Positions 17,337 to 26,329 of a stretch of 64,000 bases of DNA are shown here, piece after piece. How positions within the stretch are numbered: position 1 is the first letter of the stretch; every line of letters starts with the position of its first letter. Under the pieces are notes generated by a model, which saw only the letters and a list, made by a program, of their open reading frames with translations, did not search any database and was not told the origin of the DNA. The position numbers and the translations under genes were made by a program. The DNA comes from Roseiarcus sp963753135 (GTDB taxonomy: Bacteria; Pseudomonadota; Alphaproteobacteria; Rhizobiales; Beijerinckiaceae), in contig CAVWBA010000001.1 in assembly GCA_963753135.1 (NCBI GenBank), positions 496,001 to 560,000 of the forward strand. The letters are read 5' to 3'.

Positions 17337-18941
17337 ATGGAGGCTGGCGGGCGCGCCGTCGGCGCGATCGGTTCAGGGGACGAGCGGCCGCAGGCGGCAG
17401 ACGCGAGCGAGCTGTTGCAGGTGCGCGGGGTCTTCAAGAGCTTCGGTGGCACGGAAGCGCTGGCGGACGTCGGCATGACCCTCAAGGCCGGCGAGATTCT
17501 TGCGCTCTTGGGCGAGAACGGCGCCGGCAAGTCGACACTGATCAAGATCTTGGCCGGCGTCTACACGCTCGACGCGGGCCAAGTCAGCTTTCGCGGCGTC
17601 GACGTCACTCATGCGCTGCGTCGACTGCCGATCGCCTTCATCCATCAGGACCTCGGCCTGATCGACTGGATGACAGTCGCCGAAAACATCTGCATGACGC
17701 TCGGCTTTCCGCGCCGCCTCGGCATGATCGACCAGGAGGCGGCGCGGCGGCGCGCGGCGGTCGCGCTGGACGCTCTCGGCGCCGACATCGATCCCGACAC
17801 CCGCATCCAGAACCTGAGTCGCACCGAAAAATCGCTGGTGGCGATCGCCCGCGCGCTCGCGGCAGAACCCGAGATCCTTGTCCTCGACGAGCCGACCGCG
17901 AGCTTGCCCGCTGACGAGGTGGCGCGGCTGTTCTCGGCGTTGCGCCGACTGCGCGCTCGCGGCGTCGCGATGATCTACGTCTCGCACCGTCTCGATGAGG
18001 TGTTCGAGATTGCCGATCGCATGACCGTGCTGCGCGACGGGCGCGTCGCGGGGGAGCGAGAGGTTGCGAAGACGACCGCGGACGAGACGATCCTCCTCAT
18101 CGTGGGGCGTGAGCCGTCGCAGGTCTTCCGTCGTCCACCCGAGCGCCATGGTTCTCCGCGGCTTGCGCTGCAGTCGGTCATGGTGGGCGAGGTCGGACCC
18201 ATCGAGTGCGAGATCCACTCTGGCGAGATCGTCGGCCTGGTCGGACTGCGCGGCGCGGGGCAGGAAAGCATTGGACGGGCGTTGTTCGGTGTCTCGACGA
18301 TGACAGGCGGACGCGTCCTGCTCGACGGACGCCATGTGGCTGTCTCGTCGCCGCGCCAAGCGATGGCGCAAGGGATCAATCTCGTCTGCGCCGACCGCGT
18401 CGGCGAATCCATCATGCCGAATTTGTCGGTGCGCGAGAACCTGTTCCTCAATCCGGTTGCGGCCGGTTTGAGCCCGTTTTCGTTCATCTCGCCTGCCCGC
18501 GAGAGTCGCGCTGCGAAGGAGCGCGGCGCCCAGGTCGGATTGCGGCCGAACGATCCGGCGCTACCGATCGAGTTCTTGTCTGGCGGCAACCAGCAGAAGG
18601 TCGTCGTCGGGCGCTGGCTGCATCTTGACGCGAAGATCTACGTCTTCGAGGACCCGACCGCGGGCGTCGACGTCGGCGCCAAAGCCGAAATCTACCGCCT
18701 GTTCGATGTCGCACTGCAGGGCGGAGCGGCGATCATCATCGTATCGACGGATTTCGAGGAGGTGGCGAAGGTCTGCCACCGCGCGCTGATCTTCAATCGC
18801 GGCCGGGTGGTCGCGGAGCTGGCCGCCGACGATCTTTCGGTCGAGAATCTGCTCGCCGCGGCTTCGGCGAGCGTTCGGCGCTCGGAGCCGCTCTTTGACG
18901 CTTCAGTAAGCGGCCGCGGCGGCGCCCATGCAGTCCATTAA
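17337..18941 (+). CDS. Sugar-type ABC transporter, double ATPase subunit
   Basis: RbsA/XylG/MglA-type ATPase of 534 residues with two nucleotide-binding domains. Domain 1 (residues 25-260) has Walker A GENGAGKST and 'LVLDEPTASLPADE' but a weak signature, 'LSRTEKSLV'. Domain 2 (residues 275-515) has a degenerate Walker A ('GLRGAGQES') but a clear signature 'LSGGNQQKV' and 'EDPTAGVDVGAK'. This asymmetry is normal for the family. Start ATG 17337 follows GGGAGGAGCG. The permease gene overlaps its 3' end by 14 bases. A TTGACA at 17144 is a possible -35 element but has no good -10 partner. Confidence 0.9.
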   Translation: MEAGGRAVGAIGSGDERPQAADASELLQVRGVFKSFGGTEALADVGMTLKAGEILALLGENGAGKSTLIKILAGVYTLDAGQVSFRGVDVTHALRRLPIAFIHQDLGLIDWMTVAENICMTLGFPRRLGMIDQEAARRRAAVALDALGADIDPDTRIQNLSRTEKSLVAIARALAAEPEILVLDEPTASLPADEVARLFSALRRLRARGVAMIYVSHRLDEVFEIADRMTVLRDGRVAGEREVAKTTADETILLIVGREPSQVFRRPPERHGSPRLALQSVMVGEVGPIECEIHSGEIVGLVGLRGAGQESIGRALFGVSTMTGGRVLLDGRHVAVSSPRQAMAQGINLVCADRVGESIMPNLSVRENLFLNPVAAGLSPFSFISPARESRAAKERGAQVGLRPNDPALPIEFLSGGNQQKVVVGRWLHLDAKIYVFEDPTAGVDVGAKAEIYRLFDVALQGGAAIIIVSTDFEEVAKVCHRALIFNRGRVVAELAADDLSVENLLAAASASVRRSEPLFDASVSGRGGAHAVH

Positions 18942-20001
18942 GTCGAACGCGCTCGAGCCGACCCGTTCGGAGTGGGCGACGCTCTCGCGCGGGCAGGCGA
19001 TCGTGCGCATCGCTTCGGTCTATGGCTTGCCGATCCTGACGCTCCTGTTGATCATCTTTTTCTCGCTGCTCCTGCCCGACACCTTTCCGACATGGCTCAA
19101 CGCGCGGTCGATCCTCGCGGACAAGGCGATCATCGCCATGCTGTCGCTGGCCGCGACCCTACCGATGATGGCTGGCCGCATCGATCTCACCGTCGGCTTC
19201 GGCATCGTCATGTGGCACATTCTCGCCATCAGCCTTCAGGTGTGGTATGGCGTTCCCTGGCCGCTCGCGATGATAATCGTCATAGCCTGCGGCGGCTTGA
19301 CTGGCCTGATCAACGGCTTGCTGGTCGAAGTGGCGCAGATCAACTCGTTCATCGCCACGCTCGGCATCGGCACCATCCTCTACGCGCTCGCGCTCTGGCA
19401 CACGGACGGACGCCAGGTCGTGGGATCGCTTTCGCCCGGCTTCCTCGCAATCAACTCGACCGCGATCTTCGGAATCCCGATTCCGGCGATTTATGTCCTC
19501 ATCCTGGCGATCATCCTCTGGATCGTCAGCGAGCGCCTGCCGATCGGCCGCCACATCTATGCGATCGGCGCCAACGAGAAGGCCGCCGCGCTGAACGGCA
19601 TTCCTGTAAGGGCCTATGTCATTGGCGTGTTTGTGGCTGCCGGAGTGATCACTGGGTTCGCCGGCTGCGTGCTAGGGGCAAAGCTCAGGATCGGCCAGGC
19701 GAATGTCGGGCTTGACTATCTGTTGCCCGCGCTCGTCGGCGCGTTTCTGGGCTCGACCACGATCAAGCCCGGCCGAGTCAATATCTGGGGCACGATCTGC
19801 GGCGTGTTGATTCTCGCCGTCGGAATCTCCGGCATTCAGCAGCTCGGCGGCGCGTTCTTTGTCGAACCTCTTTTCAATGGCGCCACGCTGGTCATCTCGA
19901 TCGCGCTCGCCGCCTTCGCTCAGCGGCAGCGCAGCGTCGTGCGTCCGACGCGAGCCCAAGATCGTAGCGCCAAAGAGGATTCCGAAAGGGTTTTGCGTTG
20001 A
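18928..20001 (+). CDS. Sugar-type ABC transporter permease (RbsC family)
   Basis: Membrane permease of 357 residues in the BPD_transp_2/RbsC family with about 9-10 hydrophobic segments. 'AATLPMMAGRIDLTVGFGI' corresponds to the family's 'GGIDLSVG' motif and 'IGANEKAAALNGI' to its cytoplasmic loop. It overlaps the ATPase gene and precedes the binding-protein gene by 110 bases. The C-terminal tail is charged and variable. Confidence 0.9.
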   Translation: MQSIKSNALEPTRSEWATLSRGQAIVRIASVYGLPILTLLLIIFFSLLLPDTFPTWLNARSILADKAIIAMLSLAATLPMMAGRIDLTVGFGIVMWHILAISLQVWYGVPWPLAMIIVIACGGLTGLINGLLVEVAQINSFIATLGIGTILYALALWHTDGRQVVGSLSPGFLAINSTAIFGIPIPAIYVLILAIILWIVSERLPIGRHIYAIGANEKAAALNGIPVRAYVIGVFVAAGVITGFAGCVLGAKLRIGQANVGLDYLLPALVGAFLGSTTIKPGRVNIWGTICGVLILAVGISGIQQLGGAFFVEPLFNGATLVISIALAAFAQRQRSVVRPTRAQDRSAKEDSERVLR

Positions 20002-20111
20002 ACGATGAGTTCGCCTTTCGGATGGACGGCGCATCGCGCCGTCATGGGAAACGCCAGAGCAACCAAGCTGACGGGCCTTGAGCCCGCGGTCATCTAGGGA
20101 GGAAGGAATAC

Positions 20112-21239
20112 ATGTCGAAATCACACATTATGGCGGGAGGCCTAATGGCTTCCGCGGCGCTGATAGGACTGAGCGTCACCGGGGCGCGGGCGGACGACGA
20201 CGCCTACATGAAAGCGGCAAAGGACTACATCGCCAAGGCGACCGCGCCGGTGACGCAGTGGGACGGCCCGACAACGGGCCCGAAGGCGCAGGGCAAGAAG
20301 CTGGTGATCTATGTCTCCACCGATCAGCGCAATGGCGGCGCGCAAGGCGTCGGCGACGGCGCGGCCGAAGCGGCCAAGGCGATCGGCTGGGATTTCCGTA
20401 TCCTCGACGGGCAAGGGTCCGTCCCGGGACGCACGTCAGCGATGACCCAAGCCATCGCGCTCAAGCCCGACGGCATCATTCTCGGCAGCCCTGACGCTGT
20501 CGAGCAGGCGCCGACGATCGAACAGGCGGTCAAAGCCGGGATCAAGGTCGTCGGCTGGCACTCGGGTCCGGGGCCGGGCAAAATCGAAGCCAATCCCAAC
20601 GTCTTCACCAATATCACCACGGACCCGAATGAAGTCGCCAAGGCTTCCGCCCTTTACGCCGTGGTCAACTCAAACGGCAAGGCTGGGGTGATCCTGTTCA
20701 CAGACAGCATCTACGGGATCGCCACCGCGAAAACGAACGCGGAAAAGGCCGCGATCGAGGGATGCTCCGGCTGCAAGGTGCTGGCGATCGAGGACACTCC
20801 GATCGGCGATCTAGCCAACCGCATGCCGCAGCTCACGACCTCGCTTCTGTCGAAATATGGCAAGGCGTGGACCTATTCGATCGCCGTCAACGACCTCTAC
20901 TTCGACTTCTCCGCTCCTTCGCTGCAATCGGCGGGTGTTGATCCGGCGACCGGCTATCCGCGCCAAATTTCCGCGGGCGACGGGTCCGTGCCGGCCTTCG
21001 AGCGCATTCGCGGCAAGCAGTACCAGCTCGCGACCGTCGCCGAGCCTCTTCATCTCCAGGGCTGGCAGACGATCGACGAAATGAACCGCGCTTTCGCCGG
21101 GCAGCCCCCTAGCGGTTACGTGTCGCACGTCCACCTGTTCATCAACGCCAACATCGACAAGGACGGCGGCGCGAAGAATATTTACGACCCCGACAACGGT
21201 TACCAAGAACACTACAAGGCGATCTGGGGCGTGAAGTAG
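20112..21239 (+). CDS. Periplasmic sugar-binding protein (type 1)
   Basis: Binding protein of 375 residues (Peripla_BP_4 type). The signal peptide covers residues 1-27, cleaved after 'GARA'. 'GKKLVIYVSTDQRNGGAQGV', 'AIALKPDGIILGSPDA' and 'VVGWHSGPGPGK' show the alternating core of the fold. GGGAGGAAGGAATAC precedes the ATG. Unlike most RbsABC operons the binding protein comes last. Members of this family are not limited to sugars, so the ligand is open; the neighbouring oxidative genes hint at an organic acid, lactone or polyol. Confidence 0.88.
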   Translation: MSKSHIMAGGLMASAALIGLSVTGARADDDAYMKAAKDYIAKATAPVTQWDGPTTGPKAQGKKLVIYVSTDQRNGGAQGVGDGAAEAAKAIGWDFRILDGQGSVPGRTSAMTQAIALKPDGIILGSPDAVEQAPTIEQAVKAGIKVVGWHSGPGPGKIEANPNVFTNITTDPNEVAKASALYAVVNSNGKAGVILFTDSIYGIATAKTNAEKAAIEGCSGCKVLAIEDTPIGDLANRMPQLTTSLLSKYGKAWTYSIAVNDLYFDFSAPSLQSAGVDPATGYPRQISAGDGSVPAFERIRGKQYQLATVAEPLHLQGWQTIDEMNRAFAGQPPSGYVSHVHLFINANIDKDGGAKNIYDPDNGYQEHYKAIWGVK

Positions 21240-21368
21240 TCGCCGGACCGGCATCTTCCAGTGACGGGGGCGTCGCCTCGCGCGTCGCCCCTGATAGTTT
21301 CGCGATTCGCTCCCCGCAGCGCTGAATGCGGCTGAGTTCATCAACAAGTACGACACGGAGACCGAACG

Positions 21369-22625
21369 ATGGCCGAGACGACGCTTCCCAGACCCGATTA
21401 CGCGACCCCAAACATGCGTCTCGTTGGCTATAGCGATCAGGGCGGAAAGTCTGACGGCGTGCAAATCATGGTGCACCGCGGCTACGCCTATATCGGCCAA
21501 ATCTTCTCCAAGGGCTTCTCCGTCGTCGACGTCCGCGATCCCGCCCATCCCAAATATGTGAAGCACGTCGCCGCTCCGCCCAACACCTGGACGCTTCACC
21601 TGCAGGCTCACGACGATCTTCTGCTGGTCATCCACAACAAGGACATGTTCGCTCAGGCCGAACTGGCCGACGAGAAGGCCTATTACAAAGGCTCGGTCGA
21701 TCATCAAGCCAAGCCGGAAGCCGAGGCGCGCAACTGGTCGGCCGGAATGGCGGTCTACGATCTCTCGAAGCCCGACGATCCCAAACAGATCGGTTTCATG
21801 CCCGTCGAGGGAACGGGTCTGCATCGCCTGTGGTATATCGGCGGGCGCTGGGCCTATGCATCGGCGCTGATCGACGGCTTCTCCGACTATATCCTCATCA
21901 CCATCGACCTCGCGGACCCGAAGAAACCGGTCCTAGCGGGTAAGTACTGGCTGCCGGGCATGAACGTCGCGGCCGGCGAGAAAGCGAACTGGCCGACAAA
22001 AAACGGCCGTTTCGGGCTCCATCACGCCATCATCCACGACGACATCGCCTATTGCAGCTGGCGCGACGCCTGCCTCGCCGTCGTCGACGTGAAGGACAAG
22101 GCCAATCCGAAACTCCTCGTTCATAAGGTCTGGGCGCCGCCGTTCGGCGGAGGAACGCATAACGCGCTGCCGCTCGACAAGCGCAACCTGCTCGTCATCG
22201 TCGATGAGACCGTGCTCGACAATCAGGAGGACGGGTTCAAGCCGATCTGGATCTTCGACAATCAGGTGAAGGCGAACCCGATCAGCGTCTCGACCTTCCC
22301 TCCACCGTCGGACAAGGACTATCTCAAAGTCGGCGGCCATTTCGGCCCGCACAACATCCACGAGAATCGGCCGGGCAGCTTCGTCAGCGAGGAGCTGATC
22401 TTCTCCACCTACCAGAATGCGGGCTTGCGCGTGTACGACATCAAGGACCAGTTCCGGCCGAAGGAGGTCGCCGCCTTCGTGCCGCCGCCGCCCGCCCAGT
22501 GGGTCGATCCGCGGCCGAACCGCCCGATTGTTCTGCATTCGGCCGACGTCTTCGTCGACAAGAATGCGCTCTGCTACGTCACCGACTTCAACGCCGGCCT
22601 CTACATCGTCGAATACAAGGGCTGA
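21369..22625 (+). CDS. LVIVD-repeat beta-propeller protein
   Basis: A 418-residue protein made of LVIVD-type propeller blades: 'SVVDVRDPAHPKYVKHVAAP', 'AVYDLSKPDDPKQIGF', 'ITIDLADPKKPVLAGKY', 'AVVDVKDKANPKLLVHKV', 'RVYDIKDQFRPKEVAAF' and a final 'YIVEYKG'. No signal peptide is evident, which suggests a cytoplasmic location. The enzymatic activity of this family is unknown to me. 'GVQIMVHRGYAYIGQIFSKGF' recurs in a truncated copy just downstream. It follows the sugar-type transporter on the same strand, so it may act on the imported substrate. Confidence 0.75.
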   Translation: MAETTLPRPDYATPNMRLVGYSDQGGKSDGVQIMVHRGYAYIGQIFSKGFSVVDVRDPAHPKYVKHVAAPPNTWTLHLQAHDDLLLVIHNKDMFAQAELADEKAYYKGSVDHQAKPEAEARNWSAGMAVYDLSKPDDPKQIGFMPVEGTGLHRLWYIGGRWAYASALIDGFSDYILITIDLADPKKPVLAGKYWLPGMNVAAGEKANWPTKNGRFGLHHAIIHDDIAYCSWRDACLAVVDVKDKANPKLLVHKVWAPPFGGGTHNALPLDKRNLLVIVDETVLDNQEDGFKPIWIFDNQVKANPISVSTFPPPSDKDYLKVGGHFGPHNIHENRPGSFVSEELIFSTYQNAGLRVYDIKDQFRPKEVAAFVPPPPAQWVDPRPNRPIVLHSADVFVDKNALCYVTDFNAGLYIVEYKG

Positions 22626-22633
22626 CCGCGCCG

Positions 22634-22800
22634 ATGACCCCGGGGGTGAACGGCTCAAACCGAGCTACGCCAGCAACATTCGCCTGATCGGGGATTCCGA
22701 TCAGGCCGGCCGCTCCGACGGCCAGCAGATCATGGTGCGAAACGGCTACGCCTATATCGGTCACGTCTGCTCGAAGGGCTACTTCACCGATTGGAGCGGC
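22634..22800 (+). pseudogene. Truncated second LVIVD-repeat gene
   Basis: Beginning 9 bases after the intact LVIVD gene, one frame reads 'YASNIRLIGDSDQAGRSDGQ' and 'IMVRNGYAYIGHVCSKGYF', matching the first 55 or so residues of the intact neighbour ('YATPNMRLVGYSDQGGKSDG...'). Similarity stops near 22785 and a tRNA-like 3' segment follows. ATG 22634 is in a different frame from the homologous part. A tandem duplicate has lost about 85% of its length. Confidence 0.7.
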
Positions 22801-22814
22801 GCCGGCCTCAGCCG

Positions 22815-22866
22815 TGTACGACGCTATCTTCCTAACCCTGGGGTCATAGGTTCAAGTCCTCTCCGT
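22815..22866 (+). other. Possible tRNA 3'-half remnant
   Basis: 'TTCCTAA' resembles an anticodon loop (CCU, Arg type). It is followed by a GGTC-type variable region and a T arm: ATAGG, loop TTCAAGT, CCTCT. The T-loop 'GGTTCAAGTCC' matches the universal pattern. The 5' half does not pair with it and no complete cloverleaf can be drawn. Partial tRNA 3' ends of this kind typically mark an integration junction. Confidence 0.4.
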
Positions 22867-22946
22867 TCGTGTGGCGCAAGATCGCGGTCCCGTTCCGCGC
22901 CCTCGGGTGAAAGCGTTCCGGCGGCGGGCGCCGCCGACAACTAAAT

Positions 22947-23771
22947 TCACGTGTTTGAGGGCCAATGCTCGGGCGGCGTGTCGAGCCGCACCGCCACGCC
23001 CTTCAGTTCTGAAGATGGCGGCGGATAGAGGCGCATCACAAGGGGATCGTGCCCCGGTACGATATGGTCCGGGCTCGGCGCAATGGCTCTGAGCCGGCCG
23101 TAACCCTCGAGCGTGTCGCCGACATTGAAGGTCGTCGTGAAAGGCCGGCCGCTGTCCATGTGCTCATAATAGTGCGTCACGTCCGACGCCAGCACCAGCC
23201 AACCACGCTCAGTGTGCACGCTCACAAACTGCAGGCCGGCGGAATGTCCGCCTGCCAGATGCAGGCGCAGGCCCGGCGCCAGCTCTGCATCGCCATTGTG
23301 GAAGATCACCCGCCCGCGATAGTTCAGCCGGACCATGCCGACCACATCCTCGACCTCGAACGCGTGCGACAGGAACGGGTGCCGCATGTACTTTCCGGTC
23401 GCGAAATTGAGCTCCGCCTCCTGGAGATGAAAGCGCGCCTTGGGAAAGCGATCGAAATTGCCGACGTGATCGTAGTGGAGGTGGGTGATGATGACGTCCT
23501 CGACGTCCGCGGCGCGCACGCCTAAGAGCTCGAGCGCATCGACCGGATTGCGCAGATAGGTGCGTTTGCGCTGAGCCGACACTTCCTCGGTGAAGCCACA
23601 ATCGATGACGAAGCGGCGCTCATCGCTGACCGCGAGCCAGCAGAAATAATCCATCGGCATCGGCCCGTCATGCGGATCGCCGCCGATGAAATTCTCCTGC
23701 CGGCGGCCCTCGCGGGTCGCATAGCGCAGCGCATAGACCTGATAGCGCGGAAGATCCTTATCGTCGGCCAT
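22947..23771 (-). CDS. MBL-fold hydrolase, AHL-lactonase-like
   Basis: An MBL-fold protein of 274 residues. The zinc motif is THLHYDHVGN (residues 114-123); further metal-ligand positions are in 'LAGGHSAG', 'VLASDVTHYY' and 'IVPGHDP'. Compared with the two MBL paralogues at 279 and 29351 it is clearly a different subgroup. It is the last gene of a minus-strand run with MmgE/PrpD, LysR, aldehyde dehydrogenase and others. Likely a lactone or ester hydrolase; substrate unknown. Confidence 0.8.
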   Translation of the reverse strand: MADDKDLPRYQVYALRYATREGRRQENFIGGDPHDGPMPMDYFCWLAVSDERRFVIDCGFTEEVSAQRKRTYLRNPVDALELLGVRAADVEDVIITHLHYDHVGNFDRFPKARFHLQEAELNFATGKYMRHPFLSHAFEVEDVVGMVRLNYRGRVIFHNGDAELAPGLRLHLAGGHSAGLQFVSVHTERGWLVLASDVTHYYEHMDSGRPFTTTFNVGDTLEGYGRLRAIAPSPDHIVPGHDPLVMRLYPPPSSELKGVAVRLDTPPEHWPSNT

Positions 23772-23820
23772 GCTCCGCGCCTCTAGCGGTCAGGTCGATC
23801 TGCTGGCGCGGGCGCCAAGG

Positions 23821-25224
23821 TTAGGCCGCGCCGGCTTTGGCGACCGGCGCAGAAGCGAGTTGCATCAGGGCGCCCACATCCGGGCTGCGGTCCAGGTCGT
23901 CGACCGCGGCTTCAAGCGCCTTGGCCGCGTCCGCGCCGATCGCCTTGGAGGCAGCGGCGCGGAAGCGACGGCGGATGAGGTCGAGATCCGCCGGAATGAC
24001 GTCCTGAAGCCGATGCGAGAGGACGCGACCATCCTTGAGGCGGACCGTGACTTCAGCTCCCTGCTTGCCAGGGAAAGCGGCGGTGAACTCGTCGCCCGCC
24101 TTGACCGTCACTTTCGCCGCCAGAGCGAGCAGCGCCGGATCATCAAGCTTGAGATAGCTCGCTTCATCGACCGATCCGCGCAGAAGCGCGCTCGCGACCG
24201 CATAATGGATGCTCATCTTCGCCTGAAGGACACGCGCGAAGGGGCCAGGATAGTCGCAGCCAGGATAAGCCTTGGCGGCGCGCGACGCGCTGACCTCGAC
24301 CGAGACGATCTCCGAGGGATCGATACGGTTCTCCTTGGCCAACGCGACCGCGGCAAGGCAAGGGGTTTGCGCGAAATTGCAGACCGGGACCGGCTTGAAG
24401 AAGACCGACATGATCTCCGGCTCGCCGTCGAACAGGCGAACATTGGGCGCCTTATGGTCGGGCCGGTAGGCGGTGAGCAGTCCCGCTTCCCCGTCGAGCG
24501 CTTTCTCCGAGCCATAGGCGCCAAGCGCCGCGAGTTGGGCCGCGGTCCAACCATTGCGCGCCGCCACCCCGGCCTCGAAAAACATTTCGTCCGCGCCGGT
24601 GTGAGGCCATTGGTTCTGCCCGCCGACAAAGTTGGCCGCGAGCGAAAGCGCGCTCGCCGTCGCGGCCTGATCGAGACCGAGCAACCGGCTGCAAGCGGCG
24701 GCTGCGGCTAAGGGCCCGGTGAACCCGGTCGGCCGGAAGGTTCGGGCGAACTCCGGCGTCACGATCGCGCGGCCGATGCGACCGCCGACCTCGTATCCGA
24801 CGATGGCGGCGGCGGCGAAGCTGCGCCCATCTACGCGGCGCTGCTGCGCAAGGGCCAGCAGAGGCGGCAGAACGACTATGCCGAGATGGCTGACGCTGCC
24901 GGTATGCATGTCCTCACGCACAAGGCCGTGTCCAGCGACGCTGTTGGCGAAGACGGCGTCGATCGCCGAGGCCTTGATGCCCGTCCCTACGATCGAGCAG
25001 GGACCGGCGCCGTCGGTGGCCAGCCCCTGCGCCTGCCGGGCCCATGGCAGCCCGTGCGCTTCAAAAGCGCAGGCAAGAAAGTCGAGCAGGCAGATCTTGA
25101 GCTTTTCGCGCGCGGCGGCGGAAATGTCGCCGTCCCGCTTGGCTGCGATCGCGGACGCCATGAGGACGGAAAGCGGGGCGCTGCGGGTTGCGGGCGCTTC
25201 TGCTAGTGCGACGGAACTCGACAT
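23821..25224 (-). CDS. MmgE/PrpD family protein
   Basis: A 467-residue protein of the MmgE/PrpD fold (2-methylcitrate dehydratase, iminodisuccinate epimerase, cis-aconitate decarboxylase superfamily). The N-terminal all-helical domain has 'KICLLDFLACAFEAHG', 'ANSVAGHGLVREDMHTGSVSH' (the conserved DD/ED-H region) and 'GYEVGGRIGRA'. The lid domain occupies roughly residues 270-400 ('KPVPVCNFAQTP'). It presumably isomerises or dehydrates a small carboxylic acid. The MBL gene follows 49 bases downstream on the same strand. No signal peptide. Confidence 0.82.
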   Translation of the reverse strand: MSSSVALAEAPATRSAPLSVLMASAIAAKRDGDISAAAREKLKICLLDFLACAFEAHGLPWARQAQGLATDGAGPCSIVGTGIKASAIDAVFANSVAGHGLVREDMHTGSVSHLGIVVLPPLLALAQQRRVDGRSFAAAAIVGYEVGGRIGRAIVTPEFARTFRPTGFTGPLAAAAACSRLLGLDQAATASALSLAANFVGGQNQWPHTGADEMFFEAGVAARNGWTAAQLAALGAYGSEKALDGEAGLLTAYRPDHKAPNVRLFDGEPEIMSVFFKPVPVCNFAQTPCLAAVALAKENRIDPSEIVSVEVSASRAAKAYPGCDYPGPFARVLQAKMSIHYAVASALLRGSVDEASYLKLDDPALLALAAKVTVKAGDEFTAAFPGKQGAEVTVRLKDGRVLSHRLQDVIPADLDLIRRRFRAAASKAIGADAAKALEAAVDDLDRSPDVGALMQLASAPVAKAGAA

Positions 25225-25273
25225 CGAGACCTCCCGGGTCTTGGTTTCGCTCGCCTGCTATTGGCCAGCAGGC

Positions 25274-26236
25274 TTACATACGCAGGCTCGGCGCGAGCTT
25301 CGTTTGGGCGGGCGCCCGCTCCGCCTGCTGATTGCCGCCGCGAAGAATCACCTGAACTTCGTCACGAATGAGACGGGCGACAAGACGGGTGGCGACGCTC
25401 ATTGGCCGCTGCGTCGAGGTCGCAAGCAAAAGCTCGCGCATCAGGGTCGGATTTGTCAGCGACCAGCTCCGAATGCGGCCGGCGTTCAAGAGGTGCTTCA
25501 CCGCGCCCTCCGACAATACGGTATATCCTACGCCTCGCTCGACAAGGCTCAAGGTCGACGGCATGGCGTCGACCTCGAACACGACATTGGCGACCACTCC
25601 AAGCTTCTCAAGCTCGTTGTCGATGAGGACGCGAAGCCCATGCGGCCGCGCCGGCAAAATCATAGGAATGTCGGCGAGCCGCTTGGTCGGCACGCGGTCG
25701 CCGCCAAGGCCGGCCGGATCATCGACGGCTCCAAGGAGGATGAGCTCGTCGGTTAGCAAAGGTTCGGTCTGGAGGGTCGACAGCCGCGGCGCCTGGTAGA
25801 CCACGCCAATGTCCACCCGGCCGGTGGAGAGCCATTCGGCGACGTGGCCGCTGAAGCCTTCCGCGAGATGGAGAAGGATCTGGGGGAAAGCCTCGCGGCA
25901 GCGCACCACGAGCGGGCCGGTCAGCATCCAGCCGATCGAGGGCGGCATGGCGATGGCGACGCGGCCTCTCGGCTCCGCCTTGAGCGACCCGATTTCGGAC
26001 TGGGCCTTTTCGACGAGGCCGACGACGCTGCGGGCGTAGGTCTCGAGCACCTTTCCGGCCTCGGACACGACCACGCCGCGCCCGTTCCGATAGAGGAGCT
26101 CGACCCCGAGCTCCAACTCAAGGAGCTTGATCTGGCGGCTCAGGATCGGCTGGGCGACCGACAAACGGATGGCTGCCTTGGAGAAACTCCCCGATTCCGC
26201 GACTCCGAGAAAGTAGTCGAGCTGCTTCAATTCCAT
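25274..26236 (-). CDS. LysR-type transcriptional regulator
   Basis: LTTR of 320 residues. It opens 'MELKQLDYFLGVAESGSFSKAA' with the helix-turn-helix in residues 1-60; start 26236 was chosen for this conserved beginning. The effector domain spans about residues 90-295. It resembles regulators of aromatic or organic acid catabolism (CatR/NAC-like). It is transcribed with, rather than away from, the MmgE/PrpD gene, with a 49-base gap, so it probably regulates the operon that contains it. Confidence 0.85.
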   Translation of the reverse strand: MELKQLDYFLGVAESGSFSKAAIRLSVAQPILSRQIKLLELELGVELLYRNGRGVVVSEAGKVLETYARSVVGLVEKAQSEIGSLKAEPRGRVAIAMPPSIGWMLTGPLVVRCREAFPQILLHLAEGFSGHVAEWLSTGRVDIGVVYQAPRLSTLQTEPLLTDELILLGAVDDPAGLGGDRVPTKRLADIPMILPARPHGLRVLIDNELEKLGVVANVVFEVDAMPSTLSLVERGVGYTVLSEGAVKHLLNAGRIRSWSLTNPTLMRELLLATSTQRPMSVATRLVARLIRDEVQVILRGGNQQAERAPAQTKLAPSLRM

Positions 26237-26329
26237 CGAAAAGAGTTTCGAACCGACGGCGCTCGGCGCCCGAGCGCCGGAAAGAGCGAAATTAGCAAGC
26301 ACAATCTCGCTACGCAATGCCGTCCGCCC

